64,000 bases of DNA from Mesostigma viride (GCA_009746045.1 RPFO01000072.1:2119985-2183984); one strand, 5' to 3'; positions 53,481 to 64,000 are shown, counted from the first letter of the stretch. The notes: a model not told the origin generated them from the letters alone. A program made the numbers and translations.

Positions 53481-54258
53481 TGTTGGGGATCATATACCCA
53501 CCTGCCCACACTATATTCCAGCCTGACTTTATTCTTCTTTGTTTTACTTCACAAGGGCTGAGAATTTGATAGATCTGATAAGTTAGATGAATTGCTCTCA
53601 ATGAGCTGATCAATGTTCATGTGCCATAGTCCTATATTTGGCCATAGATCTCTTGTACCTGAGTTGGTCTAGTAGCATCACTTCCATGCTTGACAAGTGG
53701 TGTACTTCTTTGGTAGACAAGTGTCCATTCCATGAGCTGACATGTGTTGGAAGCTCATAGTGACAAGTGTTGCATTCCATTGACTGACAAGTGGATAGAC
53801 TCATTGGATTACACTTGTCATTCCAAGTAGAAACCATGTGTCACTTTATTAAGCATTAGATGTGGCACATTGTTCAGAGGACATTTGGCAATCAACTGTC
53901 ATGCCAGCTCATTAGAACCTTTCTAGAATGACCTTGGAATGTTCTAGGAATATACCAGGAATATTCCTGGAATATACTGAGAATATGCTGGGAATATGCT
54001 TAGATGTTTCTACAAGCTTCTATGATGACATCAGCATCTGATGTCATCCTTCCTAGCTAGAAAGGTATAAAAAGAAACTGGCTCCTAAGGCCAGGTACCT
54101 CTTTTCCTAACCTCTCAGCCTAAGAAATAAAACTCTTTTTCTGGTCTCTCTTCCATTGTCTTCAAGCTCAGTCTTTCATCACCTGCAAGGTGCAAGGGTA
54201 ACAAGGCCAAGCACAAGGCATTGTGTAAAACCCATTAGTTTCCTCTACCTTTCCAACA
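53481..54258 (+). repeat. Copia 3' LTR
   Basis: 778 bp, apparently identical to the 5' LTR. Confidence 0.96.
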
Positions 54259-55692
54259 CTTACAATGATAGCAGGTGATATGAGAGACATCCAGAGCCGA
54301 AAGGTCAGTCACACAAATATCTAATTCTTCTACATAGGAGTTCTCCTCCTCAGGGGTAAGGCTAATATTATTAATACGGGAACGGGTAGGAAGAGAAGGC
54401 GTGGAGAAGAAATCTGCTACTCGTAAAAGATGTTGGCGCACATGCTTGAGGGGCAGGTCAGTAAAACGGTAGGCAGAGAACTGGCGCTTGACTTCACGCA
54501 ATAAGGGTCTACTGAGGCCCTGAAGGAAGCGGGCACGTACTTCTGCGCCCGACAAATCCCTAATTCGTACCATCTGGGCATCAAACTCTTTCATATATTC
54601 TTTGAAGGATTTGGTACCCTGCTGCAAGGTACCAAAGGCTAATCTATCCTGCCAATCTGCATCGGGAGGGACTAAATGGTTCTCTAAACGCTTGAACAAT
54701 TCTGCTACAGAGTTTGGGTAGGCATGAGAGGCAAGAGACTCACACTGGATGAGGTTAGCAAGCTCAGGAGTAATGCAGGTAGTAAGATAATGAGGAACTA
54801 GTACAGCATCAGAGAGGCGCCACCTATTGTGGTTCTGCCAGGACTCTGTGTTCTGGGTGAGCAACATAATGAAGGTGAAAAACTGTTGAGGGGTAGACTT
54901 GACATCCAGCTTAGGAAGGTTGGCAAAGAGGGGAAGAGCAGGAGGCTTAGGGGGATTAGAAGAATCAGTTTTTCCCATAGGGCCACTAGCTTCCACTGCT
55001 ACATAAGCGGGGTAGAAGGAAGGGATAGGAAAAGTCTTGGGTAGGGGTCTAGAGGGAGCCACCGTTTCAGGATGGTGCCCATAGGAGAAGGGAACAGTAT
55101 ATTGCTCACGAAGGGAGGAGTAGGCAAAATGATCATAATTCCTATCATCCAGGGGCATGGTACTGAAATCGTTAGTAACTTCTAAATCAGCCACACGGGT
55201 AGGGACCTGGGCAGCCTCATAGGCCGTCTCAGGGTAGGACCAGGAAGCAGGTGGGTAAAAGGGAACTGCACTAGGGCGCCCAGAAGGGCCGACAGGGGCG
55301 GAGGTACGACCCGTGTTAATGGTAGGCATTGAAGGCACAGGGTGGGAAGGAGGCCTAGAAGCATTGTTAGTGAGTGAGGACCTGCTGGAGGGGTGAGCCA
55401 AGGTTGCAGAAGGGGCAGGGGCCTGGTTCACAGCAAAAGAAGGTTCATCACTAAATCTGACTTGTGAAAGACGTTGTTCATAGGTAGGTGGGGTAATTGA
55501 GGGACGACGGCGACCACCAGCAACAGGAGAAGGAGGTGAGGTACGCAGAATACCTTGAGGGGTAAGATGGTGTACCGTTTCCAAGGAGTCCCGTCGGTTA
55601 CCACGAGTATTGTTATTGTCACTATTATTAGTGTTAGTATTATTATTATTATTGGTAGGTATAGGCGACATATCTCCACCCACTGAATCCAT
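54259..55692 (-). pseudogene. G2 gag, N-terminal part, cut in the zinc knuckle
   Basis: About 478 codons from ATG 55692. A disordered Asn/Pro/Ser-rich N terminus (PTNNNNNTNTNNSDNNN) is followed by the gag core (FANLPKLDVKSTPQQFFTF, LAFGTLQQGTKSFKEYMKEF). It ends at SHITCYHCK, the first half of a CCHC knuckle. The second half lies beyond the copia and foldback insertions at 47257. When both insertions and one copy of each duplication are ignored, the knuckle spacing is exactly C-X2-C-X4-H-X4-C. Confidence 0.92.
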
Positions 55693-55783
55693 TTTTAATT
55701 ACGTGAAGGAATAGGAAGCTAGAAGAAAGCAACAAAGGAAAAAGGAAAAACCTTGAAGGTCTGAAGCAAGAACAAAATTAAAA

Positions 55784-56176
55784 TCAATCCTTTTTAACAA
55801 CAGTAATGGAGAGGGAACCAAACTCCAAAGTGAGAGGAGTATCTGAAGCAGATGCAGATGCAGCCCGTTTAGGGGGAGAAGAAGGAGGGGTAGCAAAGAC
55901 TAGAGCTTCTACAGGAGGACGACCATGAGGAATAGGGCGTACATGCAGGCCTAAATCTGTTTGGCTATGATCTATAAGGAACTGCTGAGCGTCTTCGAAG
56001 GACATAAATTTCTTATACCTAATTACGTTGTATGCACGATTCTGAACGATCTTCCTAGCGTCGGACCAAGAAAGGAAAATGGAGGACCATTGAGGCGTAA
56101 TCACTACGTAATATTTAGCTAGACTATTATCGCTAGAAGAATGGGAAGGAGCAGTAAAAGATCGCCGCTGGCTCAT
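55784..56176 (-). CDS. G2 small protein upstream of gag: RNase H1 hybrid-binding / viroplasmin-like domain
   Basis: 130 codons from ATG 56176, about 90 bases upstream of gag. Residues about 20-68 (KYYVVITPQW, SSIFLSWSDARKIVQ, VIRYKKFMSFEDAQQFLIDH) fit the hybrid-binding fold pattern. The next motif, LGLHVRPIPHGRPP, parallels G1 VGLHVEAPPLEIRP. It is intact. The position, between leader and gag, is conserved with G1. The role is inferred; coating of the RNA:DNA hybrid or translational control, as for plant-virus viroplasmin relatives, are both possible. Confidence 0.7.
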   Translation of the reverse strand: MSQRRSFTAPSHSSSDNSLAKYYVVITPQWSSIFLSWSDARKIVQNRAYNVIRYKKFMSFEDAQQFLIDHSQTDLGLHVRPIPHGRPPVEALVFATPPSSPPKRAASASASDTPLTLEFGSLSITVVKKD

Positions 56177-56690
56177 GGTAACGCACCTGGTAGGTCTTGA
56201 GTATTCAAATGAGGAGAACGAGGAGAAGGCGACTTATCTCGGGTGTCTGAAACCGAACCAGATTGACGACGCACGCAGGGACGAGGTTTCCAGCGCCAGG
56301 TGGTCGTAAGTATCCGGTTTCAAGAGTTCTGCGTCTGGCGATGGGTCGTCTAAATACAAAGCAGGCAAGATGCAGGAAAAGTGTAATCTACGAGACGCTA
56401 GCCGTCTCTCTATCGTCGAACCAAAACCATCACCTGTCTATGGCAGGAACCAACATTGCGCAGGAAAACAAAACGAGGAAAAGGAGCTATCTATAAAAGG
56501 ATTTTCCGCTTCGAGCAGGTCTATCTTCTAGGCAGGGCGTGTCCCGAATCGGGCAGCACTATCCCCCCAGCTTGCAGGCGACCCGCCCATTACCTGTCAA
56601 GTAGGTGTCGTCTTCATTTTCCCAGCCGCGGAAGGGTTGATTCAATGACGTATGTTGCAAAGGATCGTCGTCTCGCTCTCTATCTAAACT
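56177..56690 (-). other. G2 5' leader
   Basis: About 510 bases between primer-binding site and the first coding frame. No structure was resolved. Confidence 0.6.
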
Positions 56691-56703
56691 ACCTCCGAGT
56701 CCA
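56690..56703 (-). promoter_or_regulatory. G2 primer-binding site
   Basis: The minus strand reads TGGACTCGGAGGTAG one base inside the 5' LTR, so the + strand shows a tRNA-like 3' end CTCCGAGTCCA. Confidence 0.72.
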
Positions 56704-56704
56704 T

Positions 56705-57275
56705 TGTTACGCCGCAAGCCTCGGCCGCCACCTCTACCTCTACCTGTCCTGATACTACCTAGACTAGTAAGGCCGCTTCTATTTACACCCCTAGCGAAAG
56801 ACGAACGAGACGAACCTGATCTCAATGCATTGACATATGTGCTACTATAATATGCCATAGGCCATTTAACCAAACCCGTTTACTCCAGGAAAAGAGGAAG
56901 GAAACACACTAAACTGCCGTGACCCAAGCTAATATGTGTTAATTCATTTAACACACGCCGAGTGACCACACACGGAGTGGAACGTGCATAAATGGTCACC
57001 AACGGTCCAACAGGCTCGGGCCGACCTGGCCCTCGCCTGCCGAGACACAGAAACACAGGCAGGTGCACAGATGCACGCCGGTCCACTACATTCTACCGAA
57101 GGATAAGGACCACTAATAAAGTACGCGGCGCGGCGCCCAAAGGCACCCAATATACCACAGTACTGTTAAGAGGACAATCATGTCCCAGCTAGAACTACAC
57201 GTAAACCTAAGAACAGCCGAGGCCAAGGACCTAATTTACGTCCGTAACTACAACGAATTTTTACGCGACGTAACA
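56705..57275 (-). repeat. G2 5' LTR
   Basis: 571 bp, TG...CA, apparently identical to the 3' LTR. Confidence 0.96.
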
Positions 57276-57892
57276 CTGCTAACCGGCATTTCCTCGAGCT
57301 GAGCTGCGAGGGCATGTTCGCGGACAGAGAGAGGCAACACCTTGCCAACCAGATGCGGTAAGAGTTTTCCCTAGCATGGCTATTACAATAGCCTTCTGGC
57401 TAGGTTGGTGTCCTTGCATGGTGTCAACAGATATCTCTGATCCTTCTGCAAGAACTTCAACAGCAATGCTTGTAGTGCTTCGATCCATGGCTTCTTATTA
57501 TTATAGTGGTACATGGGTTGTGCTGTATCACCAAGTTCATGGCCTTGCAGGCTTAACCCCTCAACCGTCTTTGACTCGTGACTAAAATGAGTCACGAGTT
57601 GCACAGTATGCCACAGGTGCCCCCATTCAGCCTAATTATTTTTTCTAGACCATACTAGGAACCAAGCATAACCATATTAGGGCCCACCTGGGGGTATAGT
57701 GGGTGGTCCCAGTCCTAGTAGCCCCCCCTGCTCTATAAATAGCCCCCCCCTCAGGGGGGTACGGTGAGTGTGCGCGGTGACACCCTTATAATGGATGATA
57801 GACCCCTTTCCTCAATGAGTTGACCCTGGGGTGGGTTTTGTAGATAGATTTTTTAGTTAGGATGGGATACAAACACTAAAAATTGTAACTCC

Positions 57893-58460
57893 CCCAGGGA
57901 CCCATCAGCTGGTGCTAAAAATAACTGGTGACTATTTCGAGTCGCGAGTTTTTTGGGGGCTAAAATAGGCATCCTAGTGCAGTTTTGAACATGGAAACGA
58001 TAGGCAAGCATGGAGTATGGGCAAACATGCATGCTAACACTTATTCCAACCTGTGTGCCACCAATACCTGCCATAACCACTACAGGTCCCTGCCGGATAT
58101 GATTGGAGACGACTACGCGCGGGCCGCGAGTACGGGGTTCACAACCTTATCATGCATGATGGAGCACGTATACCTTGGATTTCACCCTAGTATTTCAGGG
58201 GGGACTGCAACTGTACCCAAGCACTACATCCAATTAACACTTACATGTCTTGTTTCACCCAGGGACCCACAAGATAATGCTAAAAATAGCTGGTGACTAT
58301 TTTGAGTCACCAGTTTGGGGGGGGCTAGAATAAACATCCTAGTGCAGTTTTGAACATGGAAATGATAGGTAAGCATGAAACATGCATGATTATGTTTATT
58401 CCAGCCTGTGTGGCACAAATATATGCCACAATAAGCGTAAATGCTTGCAGACCCGCTGAT
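57893..58460. repeat. Diverged 365-bp tandem duplication inside the piggyBac element
   Basis: The unit starts at CCCAGGGACCCA at 57893 and again at 58258. Shared blocks include TGCTAAAAATA, CTGGTGACTATTT, and CATCCTAGTGCAG with TTTTGAACATGGAAA. Each unit has a short palindromic GTGACT...GAGTCAC block, also present near the left end (57580-57600). Confidence 0.85.
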
Positions 58461-58847
58461 ACTGTGGTACTTATTTTTACATGCATGATGGACCTTGCAC
58501 ACAAAGTCAAAACATCCCAGCACTCCTAGATAAATTAGTGACCAAGGGACCATGCATGCAGTAACACTGAAAATTGCCAACTAGAAATAGGTGGCACTGT
58601 GACCATCACGGAGCAGATTTTCAAACTGCACAAGTTATGCATAAACATGAAAGCTAATAAGACATGACCATGAAACAATAACCCATGCAGGCGAACAACA
58701 TGAAACCAAATAACACATGCACAGGTGGGTCCATGAAACAATAACACACACTTCAAACCATGCCGGCCCATGGTGATACACGGCGCGCATGAGCGCGGGC
58801 AGGAAAGGCCAAACGCCATGCCACGTAGGCAACAAATGCTAGCATTC

Positions 58848-60110
58848 TTAGTCAGCCTCCGTAGGACTATATCCCAGGCGGACATGCTCCACCCTGAGAT
58901 GGCGGCGCCGCGCCACCCCCTTGAGCTTCCGGGTGGTGGCTGCTGCCCCCCTCGTGGTAGTGGCGCCCTTGAAATTCTTGGCGCATTCGCCACGCTGGGA
59001 GAGGCGCTGCCATACCCGCTGCTTCGTCACGTTGAAGTCCAGCCCCTCCACCTGCCCGGAGTGGAAGAGGCCGAAGCAGTTCCGCTCGCTGTTGCTGCAG
59101 AACGCCATGTCACAGTGCTCGCACATGACCGAGGTCTTGTGCTTCCGGCCTTGCGCGCAGCACAGTTGGCACAGCACCTGCTCCACCCGGAAATTTGCCC
59201 ATCTCATGCATTGTTAAGGGGTGCCACTCACGCTCACCTGGCTTGCCCGCCCCCTTGAGCTCAGCATAGTCGTTGGTCTCCTTGACAATCTTGGCCACGA
59301 CATCACGTTGGGACCAGAAAAGGGAGAACAGCCCGAGGGGCCCAAACTTGAGCTGGGCAGGGGAAAGGTTTTGATAGCAGGCGGTACCCGTCATCGGCGA
59401 CAGCACCGGAGTATCGGGAAAAGGAAACACACCTGGCTTGCCGAAACCAGATTTCCAGACAGTCTCGGCTGGCTCCTCAGTGGCAGGAGTGTCGTTAGGA
59501 AAAACGAATCATCGAGCTCAGCCTCACCGCTCGGCACCGGACCCTCCGCACCCTTCTGGTAAACAAAGTCGTCATCGGAAGCGTCCGAGACAACGCTCTC
59601 GCTGGCCGCCGCCTTGGTCTGACGGCGCCTTTTCGGGGCGTGGCTGATGGCTGGGTTCTTCTTCGGGTTGCCGACAGCGCGCTTCCCCGGCTCGCGTCGC
59701 TTGACCGGTGTGGGCAGCTCGATATCCTCGGATTTGTCGTCGTCGTCCTCGCCGGCGTCAGAATCGCTATCCTGGCCCTGCTCGCTATCATCGTCACTGC
59801 TACCTGCCGTTGGGACCTTCCTGGCTGCGCATTCTTTCACTAGAGCTTCGTACTCATCTGAGCTGCACGAATATATGAAAATCTGCTCACGGGTGAATGG
59901 GTACGTGAGCTTGTCGTCCGGGAAATAGCACCGTGCACCATCTCCGGACCTGTTCACTGTCACTACCTTGCCCGGCAAACGTACCTCGCTGTGTTTTTCC
60001 CCATACTGCTCTATCGCCCAGTCTCGTCCGAATTTTTCCACAGGCACTGCCATGAAAATGCCCTTCTTTACCTTGAAAGTCCGTATATCTGCCTGCATTT
60101 CGTCCGCCAT
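58848..60110 (-). pseudogene. piggyBac transposase lacking its catalytic domain
   Basis: From ATG 60110 the first frame has a novel N terminus (MADEMQADIRTFKVKKGIF) and an acidic, Ser-rich stretch. A frameshift near 59500 leads to FGPLGLFSLFWSQRDVVAK and IVKETNDYAEL...WHPLTMHEM, the usual start of the piggyBac transposase domain. Near 59200 this joins abruptly to the C-terminal Cys-rich domain (VLCQLCCAQGRKHKTS, MCEHCDMAFC, NCFGLFH). The roughly 300-400 residues with the catalytic Asp triad are absent, so it cannot act as a transposase, though the DNA-binding finger remains. Confidence 0.85.
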
Positions 60111-60425
60111 GTCTACGTCCGCACTCCCCCCTTTTTTCGCATCCTTCGTTTTCGTACGTTTTTGTCAATTTTTTTTACCGCCCAAACCTGCATGCACCAG
60201 GGTACCCTGTTGACTTTGACCAGGGTTTCCACCCTGATACGGTGGTCAAATACGGTCAGACAAGTGTCCTACGGATAGAGTGAATCTAGATCTTTTCGGT
60301 GGTCTAGTTGGTTCCCGCCAAAACCTTCCCGCCAAATCCCTACAGGGCGCACAAACTCATGCCGAATGTGAGGCATGAGAAAAACTCGCAGTCGAAAATC
60401 GGCACGAGGACGGTTTAGGGGTTAA

Positions 60426-61569
60426 TTGTCCACAAGTTCAATGTTGGTTGTGACCTGATAATGGGTTTTGTGGCATTTATGCTTGCTTGGGTACAAAGAT
60501 TTTCGTTATTGCCACGCCCGTCCCGACTTCCCCCAAATGCATATACCCACCCAGAGCCGACTTCCTTCATGACAACCACCTTACATATACTGCATCGCGC
60601 GATACATGCCGGGGCCGGGACGCGCATGCAAGACCAACTTGCAACCTGCGTGCCATGCGTGTTCGCGCTGCAATACCTTACTGAGCCGTACGCTGAGATT
60701 GCGGTCATGATCTCCATGGTGGATTCTAAACAGCTCCGTGAAGGCGATGGTATGATACAGCATGTCATCAGGTGGTGGTGGATGGTAATTTGCAATGTCA
60801 GCACATTCATGCCCCCGACTTGCAAGAGCCTCAACATGCACCAGGAGGCATCGACCCTTCGCCGTGCTGCCATCTCAAAATGGCCGGCGCCGGCCTGAAC
60901 TTGGTCATTGCATGGGCACTGCTACATCATGCAGATCGTGCGTCTGCCATTGCAATTTCAGTGACCAGTAACCGGGATTTTACTGCACACGTACGTGTGC
61001 AGTTTTTTCATATTATATGTACAGTTTTTTAATATATAAGAGGCCCAGCAACCCGGCCAGATTGAGATGCAGCATGTGCATGTGGGGTGATGATGTATTG
61101 CCTACGTACCATGAATACAGTTATGATCATCATATTATGATCAATGTCATGCAAGCGTCTGTGTATCTTTTGTAGTGTATTAACTATTCATGAGATCAAC
61201 TATATGCTGGTTGTCTCCTTGATATGCATGAGACTTGAAACCTTAATGACAACTAGTCAGGGCTCGACGCATGGCGGTCCAATGTCGTGTGAGAACACGT
61301 TAGGGCAGCTGTCTGAGAGGAAAGGCAGTTGCCCTGAGTGTAGGGCCAAAAGTTCAAACTTGTCAACACATGTTCTTGTTCGTGAGACATGTGACATGAG
61401 CTAAGATCTTGTTTGTTGCCCACAAAAGATCGTAGGCATATGTGTACAACTCATGGCAGATATAGTTGTCTCACATATAATGTATCTAAAGTCATTCATC
61501 AGTGCTACACAACAACTGAGACAGGGCAGAGACACCTGTCCAATTCTCTCACCCCGTCTCTCATGCAAT
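60426..61569. other. Host spacer, no gene recognised
   Basis: Open frames on both strands are short and show no family resemblance. Possibly intron of the gene whose exon lies at 57281-57357. Confidence 0.5.
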
Positions 61570-62342
61570 GCCAATCATTAGGAGGCAGGCCACAACAGGT
61601 AATGTAAAAGCCCTGCGCGTCACCCTCGAGGTCCTCGTCCTCCCCGTGTACGTTCTTACGTACGGGGCCGAGACGTGGACCCTCACCGCCGACCTGGCCC
61701 GAAAGCTGGACGGCGCGGTCACCAACATGCTGCGATCCATTTTCCGAGTAGGCTATGCTGCTCATGTTCGCAATGAGGACCTGTACCTCGGCATGCCATA
61801 TATCACCAGCGGCGCCTGCAGTTAGTAGGGCACCTAGCTCCCACCAACCAGGTAGACACCTCACGTGGCCCCCCCGCGGGGCTGCGCCCAGCTCAGCCTG
61901 GCCGGCACCTCCTTATATGTGGGCCGGGCCCATGCAGCAATGCTCGCCGCCGCAAGGCCCGCACCTGCAAAGAACAGCTAGTCGCAGCCATGGGGGGGCT
62001 AGGCCTCTCCGTGATTTAAAAGAAGATGATGGACAAGGCCAAGTGGGCCCAGGTCATAGAGGACAACGAACCCACTCCCGTGCATGGGGAAGCACCCGCG
62101 TGTGCAAACATACGGGAAGCACGCCAGACTGCAGGTCCCCTAGGGTAGAAAGCTTAGACTAGTAATTGGCTTTTGCTGATGTAGATAGATGTTGTAGATA
62201 GATGTTGTAGATAGATGTTGTAGATAGATGTTGTAGATAGATTAGCCCGGTAGGACTGTTTGCATCCATCCATGCATCCATCGGGGTTAATGCTCCGAGA
62301 CTCCCCAACGGGAGCACAAGTCTAATTAATTATTAATAATTA
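61570..62342 (+). mobile_element. 5'-truncated non-LTR retrotransposon, 3' end
   Basis: A pol relic is followed by a 3' region with a 13-bp tandem repeat (GATGTTGTAGATA-type, 62175-62240) and GGAT/ATCC units. A terminal hairpin comes next (TGCTCC 62291-62296 with GGAGCAC 62311-62317), then a TAATTAATTATTAATAA tail. The same 3' end occurs inverted at 12676-12860. Confidence 0.75.
61592..61827 (+). pseudogene. Non-LTR reverse transcriptase C-terminal fragment
   Basis: VLVLPVYVLTYGAETWTL, LARKLDGAVTNMLRSIF and RNEDLYLGMP correspond to the region after the reverse transcriptase core in RTE/CR1-like elements. It parallels 13048-13188. The rest is missing. Confidence 0.75.
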
Positions 62343-62626
62343 ATATAATAAGCTACTCACTAGCTAGGAGAGGCCACGTACTAAGGTATTCACTGTGAGT
62401 GCAGTAGTCATAATTAATAAATCCTCAATTTGAACAAAATGTGATGTCCGGCCATAGGTTGGGAGTATATATTTTCTCATTGATACACGGGTGTAAACTC
62501 TTGCTGTGCTAAGTCATGTTATGTTTCATGTATATATATCCCCACCAAAAGTAAATTAATACATTACTTAATAAAATACAACCATGGTATTGCACGAACC
62601 ATCATGCCATTTCATTGACGAGGTAG
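62343..62626. other. Short spacer, nothing recognised
   Basis: AT-rich sequence without coding potential. Confidence 0.5.
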
Positions 62627-63860
62627 CCATGGCTGACGGCGGAGCTCATAACTTTCACGTTTGAGCACCGAATTTAGCCGTGGATATCACAATCGACGCG
62701 TCTTTCTACGACGCACATGCTGATCATATAATTTTCCGAAGCTATTACGCAACATACGATGAGCAAACGCCCCTCGACGCAACGCAGCCTGGCGGCTGCG
62801 CTCGGCAATGAAAATACGCCGGCCTGCAGCTTCGGCTGCAGCTTCGCCCACCGGCCCAGAAGGCAGCGGTGACACTAGTCGCGCACTGCATGCATGGTGC
62901 TCGCCCAGCCCCCCGGGCTTGCCACGCCATCTCCATCGCCTGAACCTAAGCGCAGTCGCTCTGCCGAGCCGCACTGGGACGAGATTGCCTTTGACATCAA
63001 CGTACCTGCATGACTACTGGACTCGCCGCCCATCAGCCTTTATGGAAGACGTGTTTTTCGGCACGCACGCCTCGCTTGTATCCCTGTGCTCGCACCTCAC
63101 TTCCCACAACCGTGGCCGCTGGCCCGGTGATGGCCAGCCTGCCGACCCCGTCGAGGCTCTCGATCCCGATAGTTCTCCGCATGAATCGCCCCAAGCTCCA
63201 ACGCTTCGCCCTCTGCTCCCTCCTCGGACGCTCTGTCGGACGGCTTCAGAAGCCGAGATCTGGGCTTCCCCACCGCCCCCCCCCACCTTCCCCACCGAAG
63301 CCATCATCTGCACCCTCCTTAATAAGGAAGCTTTCGAGCAGCACGTGACCCCCCTTGCCACAGATGTGGCGGCAATGGGAGGCACGCTGGCTGCTGAGCT
63401 CCCCACCATCCCCACCGCCACCGCCACCCTCCTCGCCTCCCCCCCCCCCCCCCCTCCGCCTCCGGCCACCGACTCCATCACCGCCCAGCTCCGCGACATC
63501 GAGGCGACCAGCGTCTTAAGGACAATGCCATCGCTATCGAGGTCCTGCAGAACACCGCCGGCCTCACCGCCCAGGCAGTGAAGGACATTGCATGCCGCCA
63601 AGCCAGCCTCTGCTGGCCTGGCTGGCGATGCTCCTCCCATCACGACCTGGGCGGACATGCTGCAACACACCACCTCCACCACCTCCGCCGTCGCAGCCCA
63701 GCTCCAGCAGTTAACGCTAAGCGCATTGGCGTGTACCTGATTCGGCATATCTCTGCGATTCCAGCGGCACCGGAACGAGTTCATTCCGACAAGTATCAAG
63801 AAAGTTATGGCGTTCCGACTTCCCGGTCGCGCGCGAGCGCGAGCCGGCTGTTCGTCTAAG
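62627..63860 (+). mobile_element. Non-LTR retrotransposon 5' end and ORF1 (runs toward window end)
   Basis: The start GGCTGACGGCGGAG and following GCGTCTTTCTACGACGCACA match 17460-17545. The body has ORF1-like pieces: MSKRPSTQRSLAAALGNEN, SPEPKRSRSAEPHWDEIAF, a Pro-rich segment and TAQLRDIEATS, with stops between. It matches the ORF1 relics at 16300-16560. After about 63700 the similarity is lost. Confidence 0.6.
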
Positions 63861-64000
63861 TCGGACGTGAATATTTGCCGACGACATATGGGGTCGACAG
63901 TAATTCCTGGGCTGACAGGAATTAGGTGCTGAACCTACGACGGTATTGGAATCTACGTCGTACGCAGGAAATAGGAACCTTAACCTGTGGTCTGTTGGTA
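63861..64000. other. Window end, nothing recognised
   Basis: No feature was recognised in the last 140 bases. Confidence 0.5.

Larger units (their letters stand above)
48313..54258 (+). mobile_element. Ty1/copia element inserted in G2 gag
   Basis: LTRs 48313-49090 and 53481-54258 (778 bp each, TGTTGGGG...TTCCAACA) appear identical. They are flanked by CTTAC (48308-48312 and 54259-54263). Inside are a primer-binding site, a short gag frame, a 1290-codon gag-pol frame and a polypurine tract. The identical LTRs indicate very recent insertion. The element is opposite in orientation to G2. Confidence 0.97.
39513..57275 (-). mobile_element. Ty3/gypsy chromovirus G2 with nested insertions
   Basis: LTRs 39513-40083 and 56705-57275 (571 bp each) begin TGTTACGCC and end GACGTAACA. 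I read no differences between them. They are flanked by CTGCT (39508-39512 and 57276-57280). The minus strand encodes the same order as G1: hybrid-binding-like protein, gag, protease, reverse transcriptase, RNase H, integrase with chromodomain and extra frames. Gag is interrupted by two transposons and pol has one single-base deletion. Confidence 0.97.
39499..57357 (+). pseudogene. Host exon split by chromovirus G2
   Basis: Removing G2 and one copy of its CTGCT duplication joins 39499-39512 to 57281-57357 in one open frame: FRAANRHFLELSCEG and then MFADRERQHLANQM, ending at a good donor CG|GTAAGA. The acceptor would be GACGCAG at 39492-39498. The composition is that of a real protein, but I do not recognise the family. 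The gene on this haplotype would be disrupted unless the 17.8-kb insert is spliced out. Confidence 0.45.
57557..60421 (-). mobile_element. piggyBac-type transposon, internally deleted
   Basis: Ends CCCCTCAACCGTC (57557-57569) and, inverted, CCCCTAAACCGTC (up to 60421) are flanked by TTAA on both sides (57553-57556 and 60422-60425), the hallmark of piggyBac. The minus strand carries the N-terminal and C-terminal parts of a transposase but no catalytic core. The left half holds a diverged tandem duplication of 365 bp. Confidence 0.88.

Noticed and set aside
63014-63799. 261-codon open frame on the minus strand
   Set aside because: It lies opposite a decayed ORF1 of a non-LTR element and consists of low-complexity Gly/Val/Ala sequence.

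Overview
The window looks like nuclear DNA of a eukaryotic microalga, most likely a green alga (Chlorophyta). The reasons are GC-rich exons set in AT-richer introns of about 0.9-1.5 kb with GT-AG borders, a receptor-like protein with two class III nucleotide cyclase domains of a type I associate with green algae, and a dense load of eukaryotic transposons (Ty3/gypsy chromoviruses, Ty1/copia, non-LTR elements, piggyBac). No bacterial operons, rRNA genes, complete tRNA genes or CRISPR arrays were seen. The species cannot be named from the sequence.

Layout: (1) 1-9.6 kb holds the 3' seven exons of a single-pass membrane receptor cyclase on the + strand; its 5' end lies outside the window. Its introns carry minisatellites and a SINE-like insert. 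(2) 9.6-12.7 kb is non-coding and contains a 1.7-kb TTAA-flanked terminal-inverted-repeat element. (3) 12.7-21.4 kb is a cluster of decayed non-LTR retrotransposons in both orientations that share a 3' hairpin and a TTAA-rich tail. (4) 21.4-22.3 kb is a perfect (TTCG)n array of about 218 units. (5) 22.7-24.4 kb is a second, less certain inverted-repeat element. (6) 25.41-38.25 kb is a complete but inactivated chromovirus, here called G1 (minus strand, LTRs 618/612 bp, target duplication ACGCA). It is interrupted by a 154-bp SINE-like insert in the reverse transcriptase and by a 1,253-bp triple-palindrome foldback element in the integrase. (7) 39.51-57.28 kb is a second chromovirus, G2 (minus strand, identical 571-bp LTRs, target duplication CTGCT). 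A 1,037-bp triple-palindrome element and a 5.9-kb copia element (identical 778-bp LTRs) have both landed inside the 14-codon zinc knuckle of its gag gene. G2 itself appears to split a host exon. (8) 57.56-60.42 kb is an internally deleted piggyBac-type transposon. (9) 60.4-64 kb is host spacer with two more non-LTR fragments.

The nesting gives a time order: G2 inserted in host DNA, then copia and the foldback element entered G2. G1 is somewhat older, because its LTRs have begun to diverge. Both chromoviruses encode a small protein upstream of gag that resembles the RNase H1 hybrid-binding (viroplasmin-like) domain, and both carry extra reading frames of unknown function between integrase and the 3' LTR.

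The most unusual structures are the two foldback elements (30108-31360 and 47263-48299). Each is P-arm-P-inverted arm-P, where P is a palindrome that can itself fold into several hairpins. Each arm begins at the central P with what looks like the 3' half of a tRNA, including a B box. Each element is flanked by a 5-bp target duplication. The two share no obvious sequence beyond their AGTTAT termini and junction motifs, which argues for a shared mechanism and not for simple copies. I do not recognise this architecture as a named transposon class.
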